From an uncultured Lachnospiraceae bacterium (GTDB lineage Bacteria > Bacillota > Clostridia > Lachnospirales > Lachnospiraceae): a stretch of 64,000 nt of DNA. The stretch is taken from NCBI GenBank assembly GCA_900315945.1, contig ONAZ01000012.1, forward strand, positions 1 to 64,000, in the 5' to 3' direction. The position numbers and the translations under genes were made by a program. Positions 8,627-17,584 of this stretch are shown one piece after another. How positions within the stretch are numbered: position 1 is the first letter of the stretch; every line of letters begins with the position of its first letter. The notes beneath the pieces were generated by a model. The model had not been told where the DNA came from. It saw only the letters and a list, made by a program, of their open reading frames with translations, and did no database searches.

Positions 8627-10381
8627 TTAATCTTCCTTGCCTTTGCCAATATACTTTAAGCAAAGCATTGTAATATCATCGAACTGTTCTGCGCCATTAA
8701 CGAATTCATTAACGTCTTCTCTTACGCCATTAATGACATCTTCAGGTGATTTATAAGGCACCTTATTTAGAGCATTTTCCAGCCTCTCCATTTCATACAT
8801 ATCTCCGATAGAATTGTTAGCTTCAACAACACCATCTGTATATAAGAATATGGTATCGCCAGATTCTAATTGTAATTCATTATCAGTGTAAACTTCCTTA
8901 CCAAATGCCCCAAGTAACGCCCCATGCTTCTCCTTAGAAATTGCGAACTTACCATTACCTGTCATAATAGCAGGAGGCTCGTGACCAGCATTAGCGTATG
9001 TAATAACTCCCGAAGCAATATCAAGAATTCCCATCCATACAGTAACGAACATAAAGCTCTTATTACCTTTGCTTATTTCACAATTCACATCAGTAAGAAT
9101 CTCCCCTGGGCTTCCACCACTCTCAGCTCGATACTTAATTAGAATCTTAGATGACATCATAAATAATGACGCAGGAACTCCCTTTCCAGAGACATCAGCT
9201 ATCAGTATGCACAGGTGATTGTCATCAATAAGGAAGAAGTCATAGAAATCACCACCTACCTCTTTGGCAGGGTCCATATTGGCATACAATTCGAATTCAT
9301 TTCTATCTGGAAATGGCGGAAACTCACTAGGCAACATAGAGTTCTGTATATCGGAAGCCATTCTCAGCTCAGTCTTTACCCTCTCTCTTTCTGATGTAAT
9401 TCTTTCTAACTTGTCAGCGCTATCTATGATACGCATCTGCATGGATTGTATATCCTGATACAAATCCCCAATCTCATCATTAGACTGTACTGGATGCTTA
9501 ATTACATCTTCCTTGGCAAATACATCATTTTTCGCAAAACCTGTAGCAGAGTCAGACAACTGCTTGATTGGCTTCGTGATAAATTTCCTGGTCATGAACA
9601 TACTTGCAATAATTGTAAGAATAATTAATACGATAATGAATAATGCGCTATTTAATATGAAGGTGTAACGCTCTGCAACTACATCATTCATATCAATATC
9701 TACTCCTACCTGGGCTACACTTTCAAACTTGTCACCAACGAAAGCTTCAATCTTTTCGCAGGCTGTACATAACCATTCTCCGTTGTATTGATATATTGTG
9801 GCCGGTATACGCTCATTACCTTTGTACTTAGCAAACTCCTCAATTGGAGGCTCTATTGTACCAATATTTCTAAGACTCTCATCCGGGTCAATCAGGTTAT
9901 AAGTTACTCCATCTTCAACATATTGAATATATACACTTTTTAAGCCAAATGTTTCTTTAGCACCCCTTAGATTATTATTAAAGAAATAATAATCATTATA
10001 TAAACTTAGCGATTCCTTTTCTTCCTCAGTCATATTTTCAATACCTTGAGTCATAGGATCACGTTTGGGATAGGTGTTTCTCATCCAATCTTTAATAATC
10101 TCGTCATCATCTGCTTCGATTGCTCTTTGTCGAACTTCACGAAATTCATCAGTATTAAAGGTCTCCCATAAATACTGAATATCATCAAATGATACATACC
10201 CCTCTGATACAGCTGATGCAGCTCTTTCTACCTTGTCGAAATACAGGCTTTCTACCTCATTGGAATATATGGTATATGAAATAACAATAAGTCCAATTGA
10301 AACTATCAGAATGCTTGTGATTACTAAAATATTAAGCTTTAATCCAATGCTAATTCGCCTTCTTTTTTGTTCGTTCTCCAT
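8627..10381 (-). CDS. Membrane-anchored SpoIIE-type PP2C phosphatase with extracytoplasmic sensor and HAMP
   Basis: 584 residues: short cytoplasmic N-terminus, TM helix about 15-38, extracytoplasmic region of roughly 200 residues, second TM about 240-262, HAMP about 265-330, a coiled linker, and a SpoIIE/RsbU-type PP2C domain about 355-580. Metal and catalytic motifs are present: EVGGDFYDF, ADVSGKG, TDGVVEAN and DDITML. Such enzymes dephosphorylate STAS antagonists in response to an external signal. It is first in the operon leading 64 bp later into the NRPS, and is divergent from a STAS gene at 10531. Its base composition matches the AT-rich bulk of the window, unlike the NRPS beyond it. Confidence 0.92.
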   Translation of the reverse strand: MENEQKRRRISIGLKLNILVITSILIVSIGLIVISYTIYSNEVESLYFDKVERAASAVSEGYVSFDDIQYLWETFNTDEFREVRQRAIEADDDEIIKDWMRNTYPKRDPMTQGIENMTEEEKESLSLYNDYYFFNNNLRGAKETFGLKSVYIQYVEDGVTYNLIDPDESLRNIGTIEPPIEEFAKYKGNERIPATIYQYNGEWLCTACEKIEAFVGDKFESVAQVGVDIDMNDVVAERYTFILNSALFIIVLIILTIIASMFMTRKFITKPIKQLSDSATGFAKNDVFAKEDVIKHPVQSNDEIGDLYQDIQSMQMRIIDSADKLERITSERERVKTELRMASDIQNSMLPSEFPPFPDRNEFELYANMDPAKEVGGDFYDFFLIDDNHLCILIADVSGKGVPASLFMMSSKILIKYRAESGGSPGEILTDVNCEISKGNKSFMFVTVWMGILDIASGVITYANAGHEPPAIMTGNGKFAISKEKHGALLGAFGKEVYTDNELQLESGDTIFLYTDGVVEANNSIGDMYEMERLENALNKVPYKSPEDVINGVREDVNEFVNGAEQFDDITMLCLKYIGKGKED

Positions 10382-10415
10382 ACCATTTCTCCTATATATC
10401 TAATGAACGTTTTGT

Positions 10416-10444
10416 ATTATATCATTTAATTTTCAGTCTTTCAA
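10416..10444 (-). promoter_or_regulatory. Sigma-A-type promoter for the SpoIIE phosphatase/NRPS operon
   Basis: TTGAAA (10439-10444) and TATAAT (10416-10421) are separated by 17 bp on the minus strand, upstream of ATG 10381. Confidence 0.75.
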
Positions 10445-10460
10445 TTCAAGATGCGGGACA

Positions 10461-10489
10461 TTGATTTTTCCAGAATCCTATTATATAAT
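10461..10489 (+). promoter_or_regulatory. Sigma-A-type promoter for the divergent STAS gene
   Basis: TTGATT (10461-10466), 17 bp, TATAAT (10484-10489), followed by an AGGAG site and ATG 10531. Its -35 starts 17 bp from the -35 of the divergent promoter, so the two could interfere or share a regulator. Confidence 0.75.
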
Positions 10490-10530
10490 TACGATTAATT
10501 AATTCTATCTACTATTAGGAGAACACGCTG

Positions 10531-10839
10531 ATGTCAGATACAGCTTTTATTAAAGATGAAAATGTACTAACAGTAAAGCCATCTGGTCGATTAGACACAG
10601 TTACATCACCTGCATTAGAGAAGGAAATGCAATCATACTTTGGCGATGCAACTGATATAATAATGGATTTCGAGAAAGTAGAATACATATCTTCTAGCGC
10701 TATGCGTGTTATTTTGGCAGCAAGCCACGAAATGTCACGTAAAGACGGTTCATTTAAGGTAATCAATGTAAATGATAAAATCTATGAAATCTTCGAAACA
10801 GTTGGTTTCTTAAACATGATTGAAATTGACAAGAACTAG
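10531..10839 (+). CDS. STAS-domain anti-sigma-factor antagonist
   Basis: 102 residues, one STAS domain. The switch loop is YISSSAMRVIL; Ser55 aligns with the conserved Ser of the other three STAS proteins in the window, with Ser56 next to it as an alternative phosphosite. It is transcribed divergently from the SpoIIE phosphatase at 8627-10381, the obvious candidate for its dephosphorylation, and its 3' end overlaps the convergent ABC transporter gene by 4 bp. It closely resembles the STAS protein at 49570-49875, which is also divergent from a SpoIIE gene, so the two arrangements look like duplicates. Confidence 0.9.
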   Translation: MSDTAFIKDENVLTVKPSGRLDTVTSPALEKEMQSYFGDATDIIMDFEKVEYISSSAMRVILAASHEMSRKDGSFKVINVNDKIYEIFETVGFLNMIEIDKN

Positions 10840-13034
10840 TTCTTATCACCAACAACCTCAAGTCGTTGTCTTTCTACCATTTCAGCAAAATAACCATTTT
10901 GTTCGATTAGTTCATCATAGTTTCCTTCTTCGATTATATGCCCATCATCAAGAACGAGTATGCGGTCGCAATGACGAATAGTTGACAGACGATGTGCAAT
11001 AATAACTCTTGTACATCCCATATTATCAAGGGCATTAGACACCTGTTTTTGTGTCTTATTATCAAGAGCACTTGTGGCCTCATCAAACAGAAGTACCTTA
11101 GGCTTAGGTGCAACTGCTCTTGCAATCATCAATCGTTGCTTTTGTCCACCTGATACTCCACCTTCACCTTCTGATACTACAGTCTGCATTCCCATAGGCA
11201 TAGAACGAATATCATCTGCAATTCCCGCAATCTCGGCGGCTTCCCAGGCATCTTCTGATGGTAATCCTGGCGCTGTTAGAGTTATATTAGAATATATATC
11301 TCCCTGAATCAGTCCACTTTGTTGCATAACACTACCAATCTTACGGCGAAGTGTTACAACATCAATGCTCTCTAGATCCTTATTATCGTAGTATATTGTT
11401 CCCTTCTCAGGCTTCTCGAATCCAAGCAGCAGTCGCATAAGGGTAGACTTGCCGCATCCAGTTCTTCCAACAATTGCAACATATTCACCTGACTTAATTC
11501 TAAGTGACAAATCCTTAAGAACATAAGGAGAATCCTGGTCATATCTAAAGCTTACATGTTCAAGCTCTATTCCACCTCTAATATTTGTTACAATCTCTTT
11601 ATCGTCCTGAGTCTCAGGCACCGTCTTGAGAAATGGCTCTGCAATCTCAAGAATGGGTCTTATCTGCGCTGCCGACTGAGCAGTACTTGCAAGCAAAGTA
11701 AATGCACCCATAAGGGAGCCATAAGCCGATATAAATGCAAAATATGAAGACTGATTAAGTCCACTAGCTGCAGAAAAATAATATAGAACAATAGTAGCTA
11801 CAAGTGATATTCCAGTTGTAATAGCCCCATTTATCCTAATGAATAGTGGAGCATTGAAAGTAAGCTCGGCTTCATCTGCATATTTGCCCATCCACTTAGC
11901 GAAGACTCTCTTCTCAGAACCAGATAACTTAATCTTCTGAATTCCAGAAATAATTGAATAACTCATACCTGATTCCTTAGCTGTTCTATCCATAGACTCT
12001 CTGCTTATTCTTACCTGTACAACTGTAGTAATTATAGAGAATCCAACTGTAATTAGAACAATAACAATTGAAGGTATCACAAGTGTTGGCGCAAATCTAA
12101 AAATCTGAGTTACATATAACAGAGATGTTATACTTGTAAGGCTAGTTTTCATAACTATACCCATAAGGATTGAACACAGCTGATTAACTGACATAGCACG
12201 ATTCTTAAGCTCCCCTGGACTATATTTTCTAAAAAAGTTCACAGGAAGAGACATAAGTCGCATCATCATAGATGACGAAACTCCAATAGATGTCTTAATC
12301 TCTATTCTGTTAGTTAGCATTCCACTTACTGTAGATAGAAGCTGTGATGATATGGAGACGCATATTATACATATAGCAATTCCAATTAGAGCATTGCCAC
12401 TTCCACTATTAAGAACTGGCCCTGTCAAAGCCTTCGTAAGTCGGGGTATAATTAATCCAACTCCTGACAGTGCAAGTGTAGCAATGATAATCATAGCGAT
12501 ATCGTTGCCTGATATGCAGCCTCCCATAAATTTAAGCAAGTCACGAATCCCTAATTCCTTCTGAGGTAATGGTCGATAGAAGCATATAGCTTCTGAATCA
12601 ATAAGCTTTTCTGTCTTAGAGTTTAGCTTGCACATTTGTCCTGTGGCAGCATCCTTATAATAATAGCCACTGAATCTCCTTGGAAGAAGTGCTACTGGTC
12701 TTCCATCTTCCTTAAAGAATCCTAATATGGGACCATATGAATCTTTGTACCATCCCTTCTTAAGTTCTATGTCACGACGCATAATCCCATGTGGACGCAA
12801 GGAATAATCTAATCTCTCATTAATGCCCTTCACATTATTAGGCACCTCTATAGGCTTGTAATGATAGTACTTAAGTATATCATCAATTGCATCCTTAGAA
12901 GTAATCCAATCAGCGCCCATGCGTCTGGCATTTCTCTCCCCCATGACAACGCCCATAACTCGAATATAGGAATCATCAAGGAGCTGATCATCAACTTCTC
13001 GTCGATTGTAGATTTGTTTTTCAAACCAACCCAT
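10836..13034 (-). CDS. NHLM-type bacteriocin ABC exporter, permease/ATPase without peptidase
   Basis: 732 residues. An N-terminal soluble region of about 165 residues lacks the Cys-His-Asp of C39 peptidases and is followed by a membrane-spanning exporter domain and an ATPase with Walker A GRTGCGKST, signature VSGGQKQRL and Walker B VLLFDEATSALD. This architecture matches the second ABC subunit of NHLM (Nif11/nitrile-hydratase-leader) microcin export systems. It follows the peptidase-containing exporter by 11 bp, and the two probably form a heterodimer that secretes the leader-processed peptide. It is the last gene of the operon that begins near 22779. Confidence 0.92.
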   Translation of the reverse strand: MGWFEKQIYNRREVDDQLLDDSYIRVMGVVMGERNARRMGADWITSKDAIDDILKYYHYKPIEVPNNVKGINERLDYSLRPHGIMRRDIELKKGWYKDSYGPILGFFKEDGRPVALLPRRFSGYYYKDAATGQMCKLNSKTEKLIDSEAICFYRPLPQKELGIRDLLKFMGGCISGNDIAMIIIATLALSGVGLIIPRLTKALTGPVLNSGSGNALIGIAICIICVSISSQLLSTVSGMLTNRIEIKTSIGVSSSMMMRLMSLPVNFFRKYSPGELKNRAMSVNQLCSILMGIVMKTSLTSITSLLYVTQIFRFAPTLVIPSIVIVLITVGFSIITTVVQVRISRESMDRTAKESGMSYSIISGIQKIKLSGSEKRVFAKWMGKYADEAELTFNAPLFIRINGAITTGISLVATIVLYYFSAASGLNQSSYFAFISAYGSLMGAFTLLASTAQSAAQIRPILEIAEPFLKTVPETQDDKEIVTNIRGGIELEHVSFRYDQDSPYVLKDLSLRIKSGEYVAIVGRTGCGKSTLMRLLLGFEKPEKGTIYYDNKDLESIDVVTLRRKIGSVMQQSGLIQGDIYSNITLTAPGLPSEDAWEAAEIAGIADDIRSMPMGMQTVVSEGEGGVSGGQKQRLMIARAVAPKPKVLLFDEATSALDNKTQKQVSNALDNMGCTRVIIAHRLSTIRHCDRILVLDDGHIIEEGNYDELIEQNGYFAEMVERQRLEVVGDKN

Positions 13035-13045
13035 TGTCTTTCCTC

Positions 13046-15235
13046 CTATTCGTTCTCTATAAGCTCTGCATAAGCACCATTTAACTTCATGAGCTCTTCA
13101 TGTGTTCCTCGCTCTACCACTTTTCCATGGTCTAGCACAATTATCTCATCACAATCACGAATTGAAGATAGGCGATGAGCAATAAGAATACAGGTTACGC
13201 CTCTTTCGACAATAGAATTCATAACCTTATATTCTGTCTTGGCATCTAAAGCACTAGTAGCTTCATCTAATATAATAATTGTTGGATCCTGAGCAAGGAC
13301 TCTGGCAATCTCAAGTCTCTGACGCTGACCTCCTGAGAGGTTACGGCCACCTGATAAAACCTTACTTCTATAACCATCTTTCATATTGAGGATATCATCA
13401 TGAATCTGTGCATCCTTAGCAGCCATCATCACTTCGAAATCCATAATGGTATCATCCCACATCTTAATATTGTTCTCAATACTGTCTTCATAAAGTGTTA
13501 TATGTTGGTCAACTACAGCAATTGAACCCACCATAATGTCTCTAGGATATTCATTTCTAGGCTTACCATCAAATAGAATCTCGCCACTCCATGGCTGATA
13601 CATACCTGATATTAGCTTGGATATAGTGGACTTACCACATCCCGTGGCTCCAACAAGGGCAATCTTCTGACCCTGTTTGATAGACACAGAGAAATCCTTA
13701 ATTATTGGCTCTGAAAGCTTTGAATAACCAAAAGTAAGATTCTTAATCTCTACATTTCCAGCAATCTTAGACAAGGACTCATCAAGCAGCACCTCCTTAG
13801 GACTTTCCTTAACTGAGACATCCTCTGGATATTCCATTACATCCTCTATACGCTCCATCTGAGTTCTCATTTCCTGAATTGTTCTACCTGCATTAACAAG
13901 AGTCATGGCTGGTGCCATAAATGAGCCTAGAAATCCCTGGAACATCATTACACCACCAAGGCTAAACTGTCCTTCCATAGTTAGCCATACTCCAAGAATC
14001 AGTACGGCATAATTGGCAATAGTTCCTATAAATGTAGGTATCAATCCAATAGTCTGAGATATCTTCATGGACTCAACATTACTAGAATTAACAGCTGCCT
14101 GGTGACCTGCCCACTTCTGGAAAAATCCCGTCTCTGCACCGCTTGCCTTAATTGTCTCCACCATATCTATACCCGCCACTGTAGTAGCTTCAAGTATTCC
14201 ATTGTCACGCATTTGCACACGAGCAATATTAATATTCTTCTTAGCAATTATTCGCGAAATAACTGTATTAAGAATCATTGTAGACAAACCAATTAGGGTA
14301 AGCAACACGCTTTGTCTTAGCATCAACACAAGATAGAATACCATCATAATAGAATTAAGAATGAGTGGTGCAAATGTGTTAGCAAGGCTTCCTGCAACAG
14401 AACTGTTTAATGCAATTCGAGACTGTATATCACCTGACAGTCGCTGAGAGAAGAATTCCATAGGAAGATGAAGCACCTTCCACATATAGCTTGTACTTCC
14501 TACAACAGACATTTTACCATTAATCTTAAGAGAATAGACTGCCTGAACACAAGATACAATAATCTGGACAGCAGCAATCACGAATAGAAATGATACAAAT
14601 GGATATAGCCACTCTGGGTTTTTACCATTGAGAATCCTATCAAGAAAGATACGTGAAGTAACAGAATTAACTATACCGAACAAATAAGAAATTATAGTTG
14701 CAAGCATGACAAATACAACCGCCACACCTGCGCCAACAAGACGTTTTCTGGCGAACTCTACTGTACTTCTTCGCTTGCCCGATGGTTCGTAATTCTCTGA
14801 CGGAACAGGAATAATAACTATTCCAGTAAAGGAGTTATCGAACTCATCCATTGATACCTTAACAACACCCCTGGCAGGGTCGTTAATATAAGCATATCTA
14901 CCCCTAAAACCATTTAACACAACAAAGTGGTTCATATTCCAATGAATAATACAAGGGTAGCTACATTCCTTCTTAATTGCATCAGGAGACATCCTGAATG
15001 CTTTGACATCAAAGCCATATTGCTGCGCTGCAAGATACATATTCTTAGCACTTGTTCCATCTCTTGAAACACCACAAGCAAGGCGCACCTCTTCTAAGGG
15101 CACCCATTTACTATAATATGCCATTACCATAGCAAGACATGCAGCTCCACATTCTAGCGCTTCAAGCTGCATAACTACTGGCACCTTTGCTACACCTTTT
15201 GTGAGTGTTGGTTTGACTTTGCTTCTATCTCCCAT
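13046..15235 (-). CDS. NHLM-type bacteriocin ABC exporter with N-terminal C39 leader peptidase
   Basis: 729 residues. The C39 peptidase domain (about 15-145) has its catalytic Cys in ALECGAACLAMV, His in MNHFVVL and Asp in INDPARG, the triad that cuts after a double Gly. It is followed by a transmembrane domain (about 165-450) and an ATPase with GATGCGKST, LSGGQRQRL and LDEATSALD. It should cleave leaders ending in Gly-Gly, such as the one in the precursor at 15703-16128 and possibly the two at 43235-43848, and export the cores. It is 6 bp downstream of the short secretion adaptor and 11 bp upstream of its partner. Confidence 0.95.
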   Translation of the reverse strand: MGDRSKVKPTLTKGVAKVPVVMQLEALECGAACLAMVMAYYSKWVPLEEVRLACGVSRDGTSAKNMYLAAQQYGFDVKAFRMSPDAIKKECSYPCIIHWNMNHFVVLNGFRGRYAYINDPARGVVKVSMDEFDNSFTGIVIIPVPSENYEPSGKRRSTVEFARKRLVGAGVAVVFVMLATIISYLFGIVNSVTSRIFLDRILNGKNPEWLYPFVSFLFVIAAVQIIVSCVQAVYSLKINGKMSVVGSTSYMWKVLHLPMEFFSQRLSGDIQSRIALNSSVAGSLANTFAPLILNSIMMVFYLVLMLRQSVLLTLIGLSTMILNTVISRIIAKKNINIARVQMRDNGILEATTVAGIDMVETIKASGAETGFFQKWAGHQAAVNSSNVESMKISQTIGLIPTFIGTIANYAVLILGVWLTMEGQFSLGGVMMFQGFLGSFMAPAMTLVNAGRTIQEMRTQMERIEDVMEYPEDVSVKESPKEVLLDESLSKIAGNVEIKNLTFGYSKLSEPIIKDFSVSIKQGQKIALVGATGCGKSTISKLISGMYQPWSGEILFDGKPRNEYPRDIMVGSIAVVDQHITLYEDSIENNIKMWDDTIMDFEVMMAAKDAQIHDDILNMKDGYRSKVLSGGRNLSGGQRQRLEIARVLAQDPTIIILDEATSALDAKTEYKVMNSIVERGVTCILIAHRLSSIRDCDEIIVLDHGKVVERGTHEELMKLNGAYAELIENE

Positions 15236-15241
15236 CTATTC

Positions 15242-15670
15242 TCACCTACTTTCTATAAGAAATTCAATGGGATAAGTCTCTTCAACAACAACTTCTGCAA
15301 CATATGTGCCATCAGGAAGTATTACATCAGCATTTGCCATAGTTCTACCATATTCATCTTTATCTACAGTAGATATTATAAATTCATCAGATTCAATCTT
15401 GAATTTCATTCCTTCCTTAAGTTGACCATTATACTGTCCTGTAGCTACCAGCTTTGCTTTGTGGTCCTGAACATTAACAACACCATCTACAATCGTATCT
15501 AATGTGCCAACCATAGACCACACAAATAGCCCTGCAAGCAGGGCTATAACAGCCAGGAGTACAATCCATACTCCCGGATTAGTTACCTTGAGATAACTTG
15601 TAAGATCATCAGGACTTGATATATGGTCTATTGCTTTCTTTCTAAATAAATTGTTTTCTTTATCACTCAT
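15242..15670 (-). CDS. Short NHLM-type secretion adaptor (HlyD-like N-terminal part)
   Basis: 142 residues from ATG 15670, preceded by AAGG six bases upstream; a TTG two codons earlier is possible. The N-terminus (NNLFRKKAIDHISSPDDL) and the following VTNPGVW plus one TM helix (about 35-55) resemble NHLM secretion proteins of the HlyD family. Those are normally several hundred residues with a long coiled coil; here the coiled coil is missing and only a small beta-rich, lipoyl-like extracytoplasmic part follows. It may be a natural short form suited to a single-membrane cell. It sits between precursor and exporter, so a role in secretion is likely. Confidence 0.75.
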   Translation of the reverse strand: MSDKENNLFRKKAIDHISSPDDLTSYLKVTNPGVWIVLLAVIALLAGLFVWSMVGTLDTIVDGVVNVQDHKAKLVATGQYNGQLKEGMKFKIESDEFIISTVDKDEYGRTMANADVILPDGTYVAEVVVEETYPIEFLIESR

Positions 15671-15702
15671 AATCAACCTTACATTAACACAATAAAACTA
15701 TC

Positions 15703-16128
15703 TTAGAGCTCATTTTTATAGTAATGTCCATGCTCAAATTTACATTTGTAGCATATATACTTGTCTTTGTTTATAAAGCACATTGTATACTCATTACAAT
15801 TAGGACATTTTTTTCTAGGAGCAGGGCGATTCTTATATTGTACATTCCACAAATCGCAAGCATCTGAGCCAAAGCAATGACTACCAGCTTCAACAGTAGA
15901 TTCACATCCTTCGTATAAAAAGCTTCTCTTGCCACCAGCAACCTCATCTAGTTCTTCCACTGATAGCTCTACAGCAGCACTAGGGTCGTACGCTTTAATT
16001 CGCTCATACAAATCCTTTGCTTCTTCCTCGCTAAGCTTTCCTCCATTCTCTTCTATAATCGCCTTTACTTCCTCTACGCTTGTAGCATTAGTTAACTTCT
16101 CATCAACTTCTTCTCTTGTAAGACTCAT
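15703..16128 (-). CDS. Cys-rich RiPP-type precursor with Nif11-like GG leader
   Basis: 141 residues. The leader (about 1-66) is acidic and helical and ends ELSVEELDEVAGG, a typical C39 cleavage site. The core of about 75 residues has eight Cys; its second half contains two CxxC pairs (KKCPNC and ICYKC) about 16 residues apart, the spacing of a zinc ribbon, and then a GHYYKNEL tail. An AAAGGAGG site precedes ATG 16128. It lies between a radical SAM/SPASM enzyme (40 bp upstream) and the export genes. Either the enzyme links Cys residues to other residues, or the core is a secreted metal-binding miniprotein; sequence alone does not decide. Confidence 0.85.
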   Translation of the reverse strand: MSLTREEVDEKLTNATSVEEVKAIIEENGGKLSEEEAKDLYERIKAYDPSAAVELSVEELDEVAGGKRSFLYEGCESTVEAGSHCFGSDACDLWNVQYKNRPAPRKKCPNCNEYTMCFINKDKYICYKCKFEHGHYYKNEL

Positions 16129-16168
16129 ATTCCTACCTCCTTTTTTTAATTACTTTGTTACATTTATG

Positions 16169-17584
16169 TCAACATTTATTAAGTAGCTCTTCTAGAAGTT
16201 TCTCTTTCTTATCCTTCCAACCATCTCTATAATACTTGCATGTATCAAGATCTTTAGCAAGATAATCAGTAGGATGATCTCTTACTGCAATAGCACGACA
16301 TCCACCACAGCAGTCTTCCTTGTATTCACACTTTCTACACTCAGGATTATGCTTCATATAGTCTTCTACTGTAAAACTAACTATATCCATATAAACTGAG
16401 TCTTTGTCAAGTATTTCCTCAAGCGGAGTCTTAAGCATATTAGGGAATTGCTGTTCAATGGGTCCTCCAACCATAGACATACATGGCAGAATATTACCTT
16501 GTGGTGACACATACATTTCCCTTCTTACATGGCCGCACATCTGTGCCCTAGGGAACAACTTCACATCTATATTCTTCTCGTGCAAAGCATAAGGCTCTCC
16601 ATCAGGAACATCACAACTAAAGAAGCCTTCCAATCCAATTGACACAGGCTTTCCATCCTCAAAATAATGCGGAATATATTCTAAAAACGCCTCAAATAAC
16701 TCTTCTTTTGACAAAAAGTGTTCTGGCTCATTAGTCCATTCACCTAAAGGGGATGCTGACCCTATCTTAACATGACTAACACCCAAAGATGCAAGGAGAT
16801 TAACAGACTCTCTGATACAACCCACGCTCTCTTTACATAATACCATGGATATACTAACAAAGCATCCCCGCTTAACACATCTATTAATTGCATCAAGTAC
16901 TATCTTCTCAGCGCCATCAACACCGCGCATCCAATCGTGAAATCCTACACCATCAAATGAGAATTGGAAATTCGGCATAATTCCTTTTTCTTCAAGCCTG
17001 TCAAGAAAACCATCTGTAACAAGAAGCCCATTAGAATAAATTGTATCAATTACAAAGTCACGTTTATTAATCTCATCAATAAGGTCCCAGAAGTCAGCTC
17101 GAACCATAGGCTCACCACCAGTAATATGAAGATTCCTGATTCCACATCTGTCGAAAGCATCAAGCATGGTCATTAATTCATCCCATGTAGGCTCTCCCTG
17201 AGCTGCGTGAGGCGCCGACATAAAGCAATGCTTACACTTGTAATTACACCTTCCTGTAATGCTCCACTGAATTGTCTGCTTATAACGGGCATTATAGTAT
17301 CGATACTTCTGATAGGGCAGTAATTCATCGCCTTTTTTTGCCCTTCTTATAATATGGTTTTTCTCCCAACGCTCGTATATAGATCGCTGATTATCAGTAA
17401 GCTTACTCCATTCAATATCTGTTACGCCATCACAATCCATAATCAGTTTATAGCATTCTTCAGTAAAGAATTCCGTTAATGGAGCTTGTCGATATTGAAC
17501 TGCAAATGGAAGCAGCTTCCACCCACGAAATGCATATTCTTTTTCTAATATATATCTTCGTATTGAATCTGTCTGTTCTACCAT
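16169..17584 (-). CDS. Radical SAM/SPASM peptide-modifying enzyme
   Basis: 471 residues. The radical SAM motif CNYKCKHC (Cys near 113, 117 and 120) follows an N-terminal region of about 105 residues that may bind the leader. The C-terminal SPASM region has CGHVRREMYVSPQGNILPC and then CRKCEYKEDCCGGC, which would hold auxiliary iron-sulfur clusters. Enzymes of this build install thioether or C-C crosslinks in RiPP precursors. The gene starts inside the 3' end of the giant exoprotein gene (overlap TTATGGTAG) without a strong ribosome binding site of its own, suggesting translational coupling. The precursor follows 40 bp downstream. The exact crosslink is unknown. Confidence 0.9.
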   Translation of the reverse strand: MVEQTDSIRRYILEKEYAFRGWKLLPFAVQYRQAPLTEFFTEECYKLIMDCDGVTDIEWSKLTDNQRSIYERWEKNHIIRRAKKGDELLPYQKYRYYNARYKQTIQWSITGRCNYKCKHCFMSAPHAAQGEPTWDELMTMLDAFDRCGIRNLHITGGEPMVRADFWDLIDEINKRDFVIDTIYSNGLLVTDGFLDRLEEKGIMPNFQFSFDGVGFHDWMRGVDGAEKIVLDAINRCVKRGCFVSISMVLCKESVGCIRESVNLLASLGVSHVKIGSASPLGEWTNEPEHFLSKEELFEAFLEYIPHYFEDGKPVSIGLEGFFSCDVPDGEPYALHEKNIDVKLFPRAQMCGHVRREMYVSPQGNILPCMSMVGGPIEQQFPNMLKTPLEEILDKDSVYMDIVSFTVEDYMKHNPECRKCEYKEDCCGGCRAIAVRDHPTDYLAKDLDTCKYYRDGWKDKKEKLLEELLNKC

